A stretch of 64,000 nucleotides of DNA from Dicaeum eximium. Lineage: Eukaryota > Chordata > Aves > Passeriformes > Dicaeidae. The stretch spans positions 212,283 through 276,282 of the forward strand of contig VWZP01001604.1 in assembly GCA_013396995.1 (NCBI GenBank). Reading direction: 5' to 3'. Within the stretch, counting starts at the first letter, position 1. Each line of letters starts with the position of its first letter. The position numbers and the translations under genes are program-made. The notes under the pieces were generated by a model. That model made no database searches. It was not told the DNA's origin and was given only the letters and a program-made list of their open reading frames with translations. Below, in pieces: positions 37,801 to 48,001 of this stretch.

Positions 37801-40800
37801 CTCCATGCTCAAGAACAGTTCATCCTAACAAAAAGGAAAATGTGGACTGCTGTTGAATGGGATGAGGCACCTGGTGGTAAAAGATGTAGAAAAGACTGAG
37901 ATATTCAGTGCCTTTTCTGCTTAATTCTTTGCTGCCAAGACCAGTTTTTAGGAATCCCAGGGCCCTGAGAAGCCTGGGAAAGTCCAGTGCAAGGAAGACT
38001 TGCTGGAAGAGAACCAAGTGAGGAAACTTTAAAATACACTGGACAGACACAGTTTCATGGGACCGCAGGGGATGCATCCTTCAAGTGCTGTGGCAGCTGG
38101 CTGGTAGTGTTGCAGGAACAGTCTCAATATCCTTCTGAAGACTGTGGTAATCAGGGATGGGCATAGCTGATTTTCCTAGACAGAACAAGAGTGTAGTCCT
38201 TACAGACCTTGTGCAACACAGGGAAGTGCTGTTGGGACACTTCTCTCCTCCATTTCCTAAGAACCTGCAAGATGACAGGTGCTAAACTTAAACCAACAGG
38301 AGCATCTCTTTTCCCATTCCCTTCAAAGGTGCAGAAAGGGATGCAGAATATAGAGGGGGAATTATTAGTGCTAAGTTTCAGACCAGAACTGGTACATGCA
38401 ACTTAACAAAGGTAGGCCTTCTCATGTGCCGTGGTGCACACACTAACACACGGTACTTTGGTTTTCCCCTTAGGTGCGACTATAAGTGTGATCATTGACA
38501 TTAACGTCAATATTTCAGTCATTATTTCTGCCCTGATTGCCATTATGTACACACTTGTGGGTGGGCTTTATTCTGTGGCCTACACCGACGTAGTTCAGCT
38601 CTTCTGCATCTTCCTGGGACTGGTAAGTTTGGCTTTTTTTGCCCTATTTTATCAAGGATTCTTTTTCTGAACAGCTAGGAGGGCCAAGTGTGCCCTGGGG
38701 GGTACCAGGCACAGCACTGCTAACCAGTCAGACTCACAGTGCTGACTTTAAAAGAGTCTCCATTTGCATCAGTGTACAGCCTGTACTTTGAAAATACTGC
38801 TGTCCAAGAGGTCTGATTCTTTGGCTTTTTTCCAGCTAGCCTGGCAGTCCAACCACTCTTGCAATTTTCCTCTTGCATGTACATCTAACTCAGAATAGGA
38901 CTGGTGCTGACACTCCTCCCCTGTCTGTCTATAGGACTGTGACTCAGGCACGGGAAGGAGGCATCAGACATTGGAAGCTGTTAGCAGAGTAGTCCAGAAA
39001 TGCTGTCACTGGACTTTCAGTGTTGATACTCTACTGTTTCTCTTTTCTGTGCTTGTCACCTACACAGCTTAGTTAACCTCCTGTTAACTTAGTTAAGCTT
39101 CTTGGTTTTTCCCTCATTTCCCTCCACCACCCTTGGAGACTGTAATATAGGAAGTCTCACCAGATGTCTTGGCTGTTTTAGTGTGGAAGTGTGAATATCC
39201 CTCATCAACTATCAATGATATGCTAGTGGGTAGACTTTTATTTTCTGCTGTTCTTTAAGCCCCATATTGTAAAACATCAGTGTGACAAGGTCCAGATCAC
39301 AAGGGTGCAATCAAAGAAGCTGCTGGCTTTGTTTGCCAGTGGCAGTAATAGACAGTCCCAGGTGTGCAGAGAACTGTGATATGCTAAAATAAATGGAGTG
39401 GCTCAAGATGAAGGAATCAAAGGGCACCTTTGGGGCCTGGTGTTCTTTCTCTGCTTTCAACAGAGTTCTTGTGCAGCTCCAGGGAAATTGCTTCAGCCAG
39501 TGCTTACACAGGTGGTCACTAACCAGCTCTCTGTGTGTGCTTTCTCTGTGGCACCTTATTGTGAGGACTATGGCCTTTAAGTGATTTAATGGAAAAAAAG
39601 CAAATCCAAGTTCCAACTGGTCACCTCAAATGAAAAGTTATTCCAGACTTGTTCTTCATCTGAACAGTGGGGAAAATACTGTCTCTTTCCTTAACATAAA
39701 TGTTAATATTTGCGAAACATTAAGTTTCTACAGATGGCATGCATTACAGAAATTCCCAAAACTGGAGATAAAACAAAGTACAGAAATTGTCTTCCAGTGT
39801 GATCCACTCATGAACCACTAGAGAGCCTGATCCCATGGGAATAACATAAAAATCAGGATGAACCTGATGGGGGGCGGGGAGGGTTGCAGGTGGGAAACTT
39901 GTTGCTGGTGTCCCGGTCAGAGGTAGGGGTCACCAGTTATTGTTGTGCCTGAAGAGTGAATCAGGACTCTTTGACTCCAATATCAGAAGTCTTATATGAT
40001 TTATTAAAATGATTCCATTGATCAGATGGATTTTGGGCTATATGTGCCCAGGTTCTGAGCTAACATCTTTTCTTCATCATGCACAGTACCAATGCTTAGA
40101 ATTCCAAGATAAGAATTGTCCATCTCATTGGTTGAGAAAAGGAAGGCTCCCATCCCCCATATGGGAGACAGGGCAGCCAAACACCATCCTGTGTCCTTGA
40201 ACACACAGCCCAAAGATTTGTTTACAGAAATCTGTGCAGAGAAAACAAGCTTTCCCATGGAAGGAAAAACTCAGCAAGCTTGCACCCAAGAAACTTATAA
40301 AATATTATAACTACAGGAAACAAATGAAGGTTGTACAGAAGTTTTCTAAATTATTAGATCTATATATTTATAGTGTTTTGATTCATTCAGGTTGGGTTCT
40401 TTATGTAATTTCCCATTTGAAGTAAACAGCAATCATGTAATGCTGAAGAATCCATGTTCATGAACTAAAGAGTGTCATCAGTGAGGCTGTAAGAGTCATG
40501 ATCTAAATGGTCATGCTCTAGGGAGGCAGGTTTAGATGAGATGGGACACTCTCACAGTAGATGCCACAGCAGAGGAGAGAACAGATTTGGTTATCCCAGC
40601 TTCTTCAGGCTCTGGAGCAATTTTTACTCCCATTATCATAGAGCTTTCCTGCTCCTTCCTCTAATGTCTAGTTTGTCTCCTGTTCTTATCCAAGACAAAA
40701 GGCTTGTTGTAATCACCCCTGTTCCTTCTTTTAGCCACAGCTTTTTCCTTAGGCTTCCATAACCTCTACCCCAGCCCTTCATGTGCATCCTTATTTTTCT

Positions 40801-43800
40801 CTGTACAGTCTCCTGTAGCATCTCTCCTTCCTTCCTCACCTTCCTGTACCCACGCCTGCAATTCTCATCTCTTCATATTTATCTTGCCTGCTGAGACTTT
40901 CCATGGGCCTGTATCCCCTCTATTTACTATCTCTTCATCTCATCTGTATTATTAATTCTCCATTCTAAACTCTATATTTTCCCAAATAATTCCCAGGAAT
41001 AGTTAAGGGCTGTCATTTTTGGCAGGAAAAGGAGTCTAAATATATAGATGTAAATTATGACATCCCAGTAAACTGCAGAAAGTATCTTAATTTGTTTTAT
41101 TTACCAATGAAAAGGTAGTCCTTGAGACCACAAAGAGCTAGGTTACTCTGAGAAACTGGAATGGTTTACAAAAGCTCATAATGCATTTGCAATACAGTAC
41201 AGATTAAATCCTGGGCTGTGGCATGCAGACTCCAGATGGACTTTTAGACATAAGATGGACATTTAGACATAAAATCTCAGCAGAGTATGGCCAAAGTACA
41301 TCCGTTCAGAAGCTCATTATTTGGACATTTGACATATGCGATTCAGAAACAAGAATAAAAAAATCTGTTTGACATCCTTGTTCCCCCTGAATTCTTCAGG
41401 AAGGAGAGTATTAATATCCATTAATTTTGACAATATGTTTATTTTTCCCTAAAAATATCTTGAAGACAGTTGAAAAATTTTGGTGGTCGTTCACAAAAAA
41501 ATCTCAGGCAGAGATCGAGAAGGGAACCTTTCTGTCCAACTGCTTAAACTGGCAAAGTTACACTGAGAACAGAATCTTTAGTACAGGATAAACTGCCTGA
41601 ATAACAGGCGGTGCTACAAAATATTCTTCATACATTATTGCAAAAATTGTGCAACAAAATAGAGAAAGATGTTTGACTTTTCCCCTCTCTGCTCCTGTTG
41701 CCCCTACACACTTAACTGTGATCAGCTGTGATTGTGACAATCTGTGTGGTCTTGGATATCACTGGATCCTTAAGGATGCTGTGCTTGTGATAATCTAGTC
41801 CATATAGTGCAAAGCCTGGTTTTCACCTGGTTGGAGCTGCTGAGTTTCTCCTCCACAGAAATTCAGTGACTCACACAATTGCAAAATTACTTTGCAAGTA
41901 AATGCACATAAAGTCAGTTGATGAAGGAACTGGACTTTCTGGCAGAAACCATCACTGGAAAGACTTTTTGATTTAGATAAAAAACAAAGAGGCTGGAAAT
42001 GGTCAAGAGACCCCTAGAAAACATCTGTTAGGCAGAAAAGTGCTGTAACACGGGGCTAGTATTAGCTCTAGAGGAAGAGAGCTGAGGCTGCACCAACAGC
42101 AATCCTGTTTTTCACAGTCTCTCAATACTTAGTTTAGTATTGAATTAAAAACAAATTCCCAAGCCTTCAAATGTGATGTCTCATGCCTGTATGCTGCCAA
42201 GTCCTGATGCTATTACATGAAAACTTGTAAGTAAATATTTCTCTACTGTGTGGTCCAGGAGAGAGTGTAAACGATATATGAGGAGGATAGGTAAAATAGA
42301 AGAAAGTTGTATAAATGTGTCTTTGCTTATGCTTTTGCAGTTTCCATTTATTAATTCTTTGCTCACACTGTCCAGGACACATGTGAGCTATCCACTACCA
42401 AGCCCTCTGGATTTCAGAGATATTCCACCTGCACATAATCTGACTTTTTGCAAGTCATCTTGATAATTTGGTATTCAATCTTATTCAAGCAAGCAAGAAT
42501 AAGAAAACTAGATGAGTGTAAATATTAAAATTTCACAGATTTAGAATGTCTTCTTTCGACCTGATCACATTGTTTCTCTTTGGTTACAGTGGATCAGTGT
42601 CCCCTTTGCCATGTCCCATCCTGCAGTAACAGACATTGGGCTCACAGCTGTGCACCAGGTGTACCAAGCACCTTGGCTTGGATCCATCAACTCCCTTGAT
42701 ATTTACACATGGTTGGACAATTTCTTTTTACTGGTAAGTGGTGATTTGTATGAAGGAGTGAAGCATTTAAGCACTTATACCGTGTTACTGTGACAGCTGA
42801 AAATAATAGAGTCTAGTTAAGAGTTTCTATCAAGCTGAAAACTTTTACCCTCTTGACTCCTGCTTGATATTTCTGCACATTTTGAATGATTTCAGTGACA
42901 TATCAGCCAGCATTGCCAGGAATGCAATTTGAATATCATCAGGCTGAAAGAGCTGACATGTTAAAATTAAAAAAAAGTGTGCAGCTAATGCTTAACTGAT
43001 GTCATTGTTGGCAGAGGAATTAATATATTGCAGAAGGCAATAAATACATTATACAAATGATTAAATATGCGTCAGGTGTAGGGGAAGAAAAAGCTCTGCA
43101 GAGATGGATGGCAGGATGGATAAATTCATACATGCACACATGCCAGAATGAGCCAAGGTCTTTCATTATTTAATACCTATGTTACACATGGGATCAGTGG
43201 TTATTAAGTACTTCCATTAGAAGATCTAGAAACATGCTAACATTTTCCATTCTCAGTGTCCCTATGCAAATTTACACTGGTTTTAGTATAATGTTTTACT
43301 TTGGGATTACATTTTCTGACTTTTTATTAAAATCCTCTCAGCCAAAAATCCTCAGGGTTTTTTTATAATTGGTCTATAAAACATGCTATTTTATTCAGCA
43401 TTCTCTCAGAGATTCAAAGTATGACATTAGCTCAAGTGGCTGTATTCTCTCCTGTAAGCCTGAAGGTTTAATTTCTGCTCTTGACCAAAGGAAAGTTCTG
43501 ATATTGCCAAATTATGACACATTTTCTTTTCATCTTGTCTGTTTCATTATAGCTTAAGAAATTTGCACATTCTTGGAAAGTTTTGATATAGGAACATTAT
43601 TATTAAGGCAGCAAAGAAAAACAGTCATAAATAGCAAGTCAAAACCAGACTTGTCTGTGAAGCATTAATTTAGCCCCTATGTGTGCATGAAGCTATATGA
43701 AACACCTGTATACACAATTTCTGGTCCAAATGCCTCCTGCCTCATTTAGTGTATAGAACTAGGTTATGAAATTTGCTTGCCTTTTTTTCCATGCTGTTTG

Positions 43801-46800
43801 GAGACAGACACTTGGTTACTTAGTGGAGACTATTCAAATCCTGCTCTCGAGACAGAATTGTTAGCACTCAAGTTTTCAACCTTTGGTAATACTCTTTTGT
43901 GTCATATTTTGCAGAAATAATTTTTAGTCAAATCAGGATCTTCAGTTACATATCCAAATAAAAGAGAAGGGTTTTCACCATAAAACAAAACTTTCCTTTT
44001 TTTGGCTGTGTCTTCCATTTCTATTGGTACTGTATTTGCTTAAGGCAGTGGGAGAATAATTTTTCAGATTCCTGAGTTCAGTGTATACAGAATGTCTCAC
44101 CTTCTGTAACTGACTACACGCATTTACAAAGGAAGATAAAATCTTGCTTTGATATCACGTCAGAGTCTAATCTAATTTTAGTGGAGAAGGAGTACTGGAG
44201 GGCAAATTCTTCAAATATTAAATACTAAAATATTGCTTTTTAAAGCTTTATCAAGTCAAAAGACTTGGGGGATTACAAAGACTATGAAAGAGAAAAGTGT
44301 TGATGCTAATTGTATGAAAAAATAACTTCTCTAAAAGAATGGGATTTAAGTGGATTTACACAGGTTTGACATTGCTTCTGAGAATGAAAGTTGCAGTTAT
44401 TGCTGGCTGGCTGATGTTCAACAAATAAATTAAAAAGTAGCAATATGGCTTTCAGCATTCAAGTGATCCTTGTACATGTTCTCTATATGGTGGTAGTAAA
44501 ATGATTCAGCTACCCCCCAATCACAGCATGCTGTTGTGTTTGCAGACATTAGGAGGAATTCCATGGCAAGCGTATTTCCAGAGAGTTCTTTCCTCATCTT
44601 CTGCCACATATGCTCAAGTTCTGTCATTCCTGGCTGCTTTTGGCTGTCTTGTGATGGCTATTCCTGCAGTACTGATTGGTGCAATTGGAGCATCTACAGG
44701 TAAATGATTAAAAATCAGTAGTACAATAAATGTAAAATGAATAGTGAAAAAAGTGTGTGAAAATAAATCTTGTGTTCGATATAGGTGACATATTGGTTAG
44801 ATAGCCAGGTGGCATCATTTTTCAACTCATGACTCCTTCAACAGAAGACTACACAGAAAAATAATGTTACAGAATATTTCTCCCAAAGGAAATTGTTCCT
44901 ACCACAGTGGATGAAATTAAATAATTTTGTACATTCTAGGTATCTACAGACCCAATACTTCTATTCAGTGCTTGCATTAGATTCTGGTACTTTCATTTGG
45001 TTGTTACAGTAATAATGGGGAATGGCTGAAGGAGGTGTGGTTATTTAGCCTGGAGAAAAAAGACTGAGGGAAGACATTTTGCTCTCTACAACTACGTGAA
45101 AGGAGGTTGTAGCAAGGAGCATCTCCCACATAACCAGCAACAGGACAAGAGGAAATGGCCTCAAGTAGCAGCAGGGGATGTTTAGAATGGGTATTAGGAA
45201 AAATGTGTTCACCAAAAAGTTTGTCAAGCACTGGAACAGGCTGCCCAGGGAAGTAGTGGATTCACCATCCTAGGAGCTATTTAAAATATGTGTAGATGTG
45301 GCTCTTGGGGATGTGGTTTATTGGTGGGCTTGGCGGTGCTGGGCTAATGGTTCAACTCAATGATCTTAAAGGTGTTTTCCAACCTAAATGATTCTTTGAT
45401 TTATCAGAAATTTCTTACCTTGACCAATATATCCTTGCCAAGGTTTTTTTTGTCATAGTGAGAGTGATCCCCTTCACAGTGACTGTGTAGCTAAACTGTT
45501 AAAAACACTCTGTTAGAAATGTTGACATTGCTTTGAGCCCTGTCTGTAATCCAAAAGAGTAGTTAAACACGTCACAAAAAACCATGGATCCCAGACTTAT
45601 TTTATTGAATAAAACTACGTTTATGAGCAATTTAAAGTTTATTTTAGCGACAAGTTGAAATGCTGAGCAGAATTAAATCTGCCTAACAGATATTAGTGTG
45701 ACACTGCCTCTCTGAAATGCCACCAGTCTGGCCCTAGTAATGGTTTGTTCATTGAATGTGCATGAAAATGTGGTAATATGAATAGCTTGCTACACATGAA
45801 GTCAAGAGGTGCTGTGGCTGCTAATGTTGCTGATTCCATACTGGTGTCCATCTTACAGCTTGGAACCAGACTGAATACGGTGTCCCTGACCCCAAGAGCA
45901 AAAAAGAAGCAGATATGATTTTACCCATCGTGCTGCAGTACCTTTGCCCAGTCTACATCTCCTTCTTTGGCCTCGGTGCCGTATCTGCTGCTGTGATGTC
46001 CTCAGCTGACTCCTCAATTTTATCAGCAAGTTCTATGTTTGCTCGGAACATTTACCAGCTTTCCTTTCGGCAAAATGTGAGACAATGTTTTCGTTTTTAC
46101 TTTTAGAGAAAATTTGGGTGAGACCTTCACTAGGTGATGCATAGACTATAATTTCATAATGAAACACCTCTTTCATGTTTCTGCCTATAACTAGAAAAAG
46201 AATTTAATTACTAACAGTATGTTGAACAAACTGAAAAATCATAAAAATAATTATGGTTGTGACTGATGACAGAAGTGAAAAAGCTGGCTTGTGGAGGGCA
46301 GCTGTCAAGAGTTCTTACGGAACTGCAATTTATCCAAACAGCTAATTACTGTGCTACAACCTTAAGTTCTACCCAAATTCCTCACAAAATGAGACATTTT
46401 TCTAATCTTTCATTTATTGGGAAATCATTTGGCAACAGAATGGTCTAATGAGTTAGAGTTTTTCTTAGGAAACAGAGAACTAGAAATTCTGATGCTGACA
46501 GGTTTTTTCCAGTTGAGCCATATTGTGATTCTATTTAAGTTATTTCTTAGGCTGCTGTTTTTTCCCTTTGACTCATGACCAGGCTTTTTGCTATGTTCAG
46601 AGAGTAATGGCTTTGGGAATGGCAACCATAACCCCTAGGGTTTTTTCTCTGAGCTTGAGATTGAGATATTAGTTTGTAATTGTTATTGAATGAATCATGC
46701 AAAGCTTTCTTTTACAATTCAGTATTTCACATTGACTGTATATAAGTGTAGGCATACATGTATAGACATGAAAAAAACATCTGACTGCCCTTTTTTTGCA

Positions 46801-47425
46801 GGCTTCGGACAGGGAAATTGTGTGGGTCATGAGAATCACTGTTCTTCTGTTTGGAGCATCAGCAACAGCAATGGCACTGCTGGCTTCATCAGTGTATGGC
46901 CTCTGGTACCTCAGCTCCGACCTGGTTTATATCATCATATTCCCGCAGCTCCTGTGTGTGTTATTTATTAAAGGAACCAACACCTACGGTGCCATTGCAG
47001 GATACCTGTTTGGCCTTGTGCTCAGAATAACCGGAGGAGAGCCGTACCTCTACCTTCAGCCCTTGATCTTCTACCCTGGCTGGTATCAAGATGATAACAA
47101 TATCTATGTCCAGCGATTCCCATTTAAAACGCTTGCTATGCTCACCTCCTTCCTCACCAATGTCACAGTCTCCTACTTAGCCAAGTACTTATTTGAAAGT
47201 GGGACTTTGCCACCAAAGCTGGACTTCCTTGATGCTGTTGTTGCCAGATACAGTAGAGAACACATGGACAAAGCGACTCTTGTAAAAAGTGACAATATTG
47301 CATTAAATGAACTTGCACCTGTGAATCCACGACACAGTCTAACTTTGAGCTCAACTTTCACAAACAAGGAAGCCTTCAACTATGTTGATTCAAGTCCAGA
47401 ACTGTCCAACACTGAAGATAATTAA
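26056..47425 (+). CDS. SLC5A7: High-affinity choline transporter CHT1, complete, 8 coding exons
   Basis: CHT1 is a sodium- and chloride-coupled plasma-membrane symporter of the SLC5 (sodium:solute symporter) family. It takes choline into cholinergic nerve endings, the rate-limiting supply step for acetylcholine synthesis. Joined exons are 26056-26233, 33021-33134, 35994-36149, 38474-38622, 42590-42733, 44546-44699, 45859-46076 and 46802-47425. All introns are GT-AG, the phases agree, and the product is 578 residues with no internal stop (human, as I recall it, 580). The start MAFHVEGL matches the human start. The hydrophobic pattern fits the family's 13 membrane helices (about 7-27, 49-69, 82-102, 126-146, 165-185, 192-212, 238-258, 275-295, 318-338, 377-397, 407-427, 438-458, 482-502). 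Conserved points are Ile89 (site of the human I89V variant), the N-glycosylation sequon WNQT at Asn301, Asp349 in the MSSADSS motif, and Leu531-Val532 in the cytoplasmic tail, which is needed for endocytosis in mammals. The identification rests on near-colinear similarity to the remembered human protein along its whole length. Confidence 0.97.
30153..30587 (-). mobile_element. CR1 LINE ORF2 fragment, left part (split by insertion)
   Basis: Reads as reverse-strand CR1 ORF2 3' region: gtgaggggcccagaactgga, catttgttcatgttcagctg, accagcacccccaggtcctt, tgttgaacctcatgcagctg. The match stops at atcagta (30581-30587) and resumes at 31022 with agtaaatatattaaacagga, so a 434-base element sits inside this copy. 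The open reading frame is broken. Confidence 0.88.
30588..31021 (+). mobile_element. Probable solo LTR inserted in a CR1 copy
   Basis: A 434-base block interrupts the CR1 copy. The sequence agta occurs at both edges (30584-30587 and 31022-31025) and may be the target duplication. LTR-like traits on the + strand are ATTAAA polyadenylation-type signals followed by a tctctctttcaagttactgt U5-like tail and gttggggtcccaatgttcca at the end. The stretch gttttctagttattaaaagt occurs twice (30809-30828 and 30928-30947). No coding sequence is present. The left end does not begin with a clean TG, so the class is uncertain. Confidence 0.6.
31022..31062 (-). mobile_element. CR1 LINE ORF2 fragment, right part
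   Basis: Continuation of the minus-strand CR1 copy after the inserted block: attaaacaggactgggccta then cactgatctctgtgacagg. It ends where a plus-strand CR1 begins. Confidence 0.8.
31069..31445 (+). mobile_element. CR1 LINE, 3'-end fragment
   Basis: Plus-strand CR1: gttggggttgtttagcctag, then ttaggaagaacttctttact, then ttggagcaacctggtctgtg and a terminal ccaaacaattccataattct. It abuts the minus-strand CR1 within a few bases, so one copy probably inserted next to or into the other. Confidence 0.9.
33021..33134 (+). CDS. SLC5A7: SLC5A7 coding exon 2 (residues 60-97)
   Basis: Begins after a tccttttcag acceptor and ends at ttag|gtaagc. It encodes ATWVGGGYINGTAEAVYV and continues into helix 3, including Ile89. 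In human CHT1 a valine at 89 lowers transport; this sequence carries the isoleucine. The exon enters and leaves in phase 1. Confidence 0.97.
33275..33312 (+). repeat. A-rich CAAAA repeat
   Basis: CAAAA units on both sides of a pure A run. Simple sequence in SLC5A7 intron 2. Confidence 0.9.
34841..34875 (+). repeat. Poly(A) tract of 35 bases
   Basis: An uninterrupted A run in intron 2. No retrogene body or target duplication is recognisable next to it. Its exact length may be unreliable. Confidence 0.95.
35994..36149 (+). CDS. SLC5A7: SLC5A7 coding exon 3 (residues 98-149)
   Basis: The acceptor is tttctttgtag and the donor cttag|gtaagg. It encodes the helix 3 to helix 4 stretch with KPMRSKGYVTMLDPFQQ and GEMFWAAAIFSALG, nearly identical to human. 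The length of 156 bases keeps phase 1. Confidence 0.97.
36150..38473 (+). other. SLC5A7 intron 3 (2.3 kb)
   Basis: Unique AT-rich sequence up to about 37690, then a CR1 ORF2 remnant to about 38165, then about 300 bases of unique sequence before exon 4. Confidence 0.9.
37690..38165 (+). mobile_element. CR1 LINE ORF2 remnant
   Basis: Matches the endonuclease to early reverse-transcriptase part of avian CR1 ORF2: catcctgcttggaagaaccc, gtcaatattcagggatcacc, then a stretch like gatattcagtgccttttctg, and agacacagtttcatgggacc. Stop codons and internal deletions break any frame. It has no 3' terminus, so this piece has lost its end. It sits in SLC5A7 intron 3. Confidence 0.8.
38474..38622 (+). CDS. 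SLC5A7: SLC5A7 coding exon 4 (residues 150-199)
   Basis: The acceptor is ccccttag and the donor gactg|gtaagt. It encodes helix 5 and much of helix 6 (TLVGGLYSVAYTDVVQLFCI). The stretch IDINVNISVII is diverged from the human IDVDMHISVII. It ends in phase 0. Confidence 0.97.
39899..40315 (-). mobile_element. Solo LTR of an endogenous retrovirus (class II-like)
   Basis: On the minus strand it begins TGTAGTTATAATATTTTATA and ends ACACCAGCAACA(A). The 6-base ggaaac flanks it on both sides (39893-39898 and 40316-40321), matching the 6-bp target duplication typical of class II elements. It contains a CCAAT box (40127-40131, minus) and an AATAAA (40000-40005, minus). Only the non-coding LTR remains; gag, pol and env are absent, as after LTR-LTR recombination. 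It lies antisense to SLC5A7 in intron 4. Confidence 0.8.
41234..41271 (+). repeat. 19-bp tandem duplication
   Basis: Two adjacent 19-base units beginning agatggac and ending ttagacata, differing at one base. In SLC5A7 intron 4. Confidence 0.9.
42590..42733 (+). CDS. SLC5A7: SLC5A7 coding exon 5 (residues 200-247)
   Basis: The acceptor is ggttacag and the donor tactg|gtaagt. At 144 bases it is in phase 0 at both ends. It encodes WISVPFAMSHPAVTDIG through WLDNFFLL. The extracellular loop between helices 6 and 7 (around QVYQAPWLGSINSLDIY) is the most divergent part of the protein compared with human. Confidence 0.96.
42734..44545 (+). other. SLC5A7 intron 5 (1.8 kb)
   Basis: Phase 0 intron of AT-rich unique sequence. 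I see no repeat family, exon or RNA gene in it. Confidence 0.85.
44546..44699 (+). CDS. SLC5A7: SLC5A7 coding exon 6 (residues 248-298)
   Basis: The acceptor is gtgtttgcag and the donor ctacag|gtaaat. It encodes TLGGIPWQAYFQRVLSSSSA and helix 8 (FLAAFGCLVMAIPAVLIGAI), almost identical to human CHT1. It leaves in phase 1. Confidence 0.97.
44700..45858 (+). other. SLC5A7 intron 6 (1.2 kb)
   Basis: Phase 1 intron. A CR1 3' end occupies about 45018-45406; the flanks are unique. Intron 7 (46077-46801, 725 bases, phase 0) holds nothing recognisable. Confidence 0.88.
45018..45406 (+). mobile_element. CR1 LINE, 3'-end fragment
   Basis: Shows gtggttatttagcctggaga, ctctacaactacgtgaaagg, gcactggaacaggctgccca and a diverged terminal caacctaaatgattctttga. 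About 390 bases, 5'-truncated, in SLC5A7 intron 6. Confidence 0.92.
45859..46076 (+). CDS. SLC5A7: SLC5A7 coding exon 7 (residues 299-371)
   Basis: The acceptor is catcttacag and the donor caaaat|gtgaga. It encodes the N-glycosylation sequon WNQT (Asn301), helix 9, and the MSSADSSILSASSMFARNIY motif with Asp349, required for transport in mammalian CHT1. The loop after the sequon (EYGVPDPKSKKEADM) differs from human at several positions. It ends in phase 0. Confidence 0.97.
46802..47425 (+). CDS. SLC5A7: SLC5A7 last coding exon (residues 372-578)
   Basis: Starts after a tttttttgcag acceptor and runs to a TAA at 47423-47425. It encodes helices 10 to 13 and the cytoplasmic tail. The tail keeps DKATLVKSDN, with Leu531-Val532 at the position of the mammalian endocytosis signal, and a Ser/Thr-rich stretch (LTLSSTFTNKEAF). 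The protein ends ...SNTEDN; the human protein as I recall it has two more residues (LQ), so the stop codon comes two codons earlier here. Confidence 0.97.
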   Translation, partial: ASDREIVWVMRITVLLFGASATAMALLASSVYGLWYLSSDLVYIIIFPQLLCVLFIKGTNTYGAIAGYLFGLVLRITGGEPYLYLQPLIFYPGWYQDDNNIYVQRFPFKTLAMLTSFLTNVTVSYLAKYLFESGTLPPKLDFLDAVVARYSREHMDKATLVKSDNIALNELAPVNPRHSLTLSSTFTNKEAFNYVDSSPELSNTEDN

Positions 47426-47995
47426 AAAATCTTGTAGCCGCAGGCGAAGCAACGAGAAGCAGGATATTCTACAAAGAATTGTAAGAAGCATTTTATCAGA
47501 AGAAAAGCAAGAATTGGGAATAAAATGCCGCTGCACATTCTTTAAGTTGTTTCTAGGAGCAGGAGCATCCCATGGGAGGAGCTCTTTTCTGCTATTATCT
47601 AATATGTTGGATTAGATCACAGAGTGTTTACTAAAGTGTACACTCAATCCCATTCCTTCCATCCAGAGCTATATACTGTACCATTAAAAAAAATATTTAA
47701 AATTTAAAATATATGTAGAAGAAAATGTGCAACAGTTCTTAGCTAGGATATCATATGAAGAGATTATAATAGAGTAAGTCTGAAATATTATCACTCAGCA
47801 TTTTATTGGCATTAAGTGAAAATATATTGCCACAGCTATAAGTGATTTATTACTAAAGAGCTAGTTGCTTGAGCAAAGACAGATAGATAACTTCCCTGGG
47901 GTTTGGGTCTGGTAATTTTTTTCCTCATAAAGAAATTTAAATAATGCAATCTAGTATTTTATTATTTGTATGAGAAAGCAAAATGCACAAATAGT

Positions 47996-48001
47996 AATAA
48001 A
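47996..48001 (+). terminator. Candidate proximal polyadenylation signal
   Basis: AATAAA about 570 bases after the SLC5A7 stop codon. It could give a short mRNA form. The downstream sequence is not clearly GT-rich, so support is weak. Confidence 0.25.

Larger units (their letters stand above)
38623..42589 (+). other. SLC5A7 intron 4 (4.0 kb)
   Basis: Phase 0 intron carrying the solo LTR at 39899-40315 and a 19-bp tandem duplication at 41234-41271. The rest is unique sequence without recognisable features. Confidence 0.9.

Noticed and set aside
39926..39935. Retroviral primer-binding site (ggtggggtcacca-like, resembling a tRNA-Trp site on the minus strand) implying internal proviral sequence
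   Set aside because: The 6-bp target duplication at 39893-39898 places this sequence inside the LTR, near its 3' end, so the element is a solo LTR.
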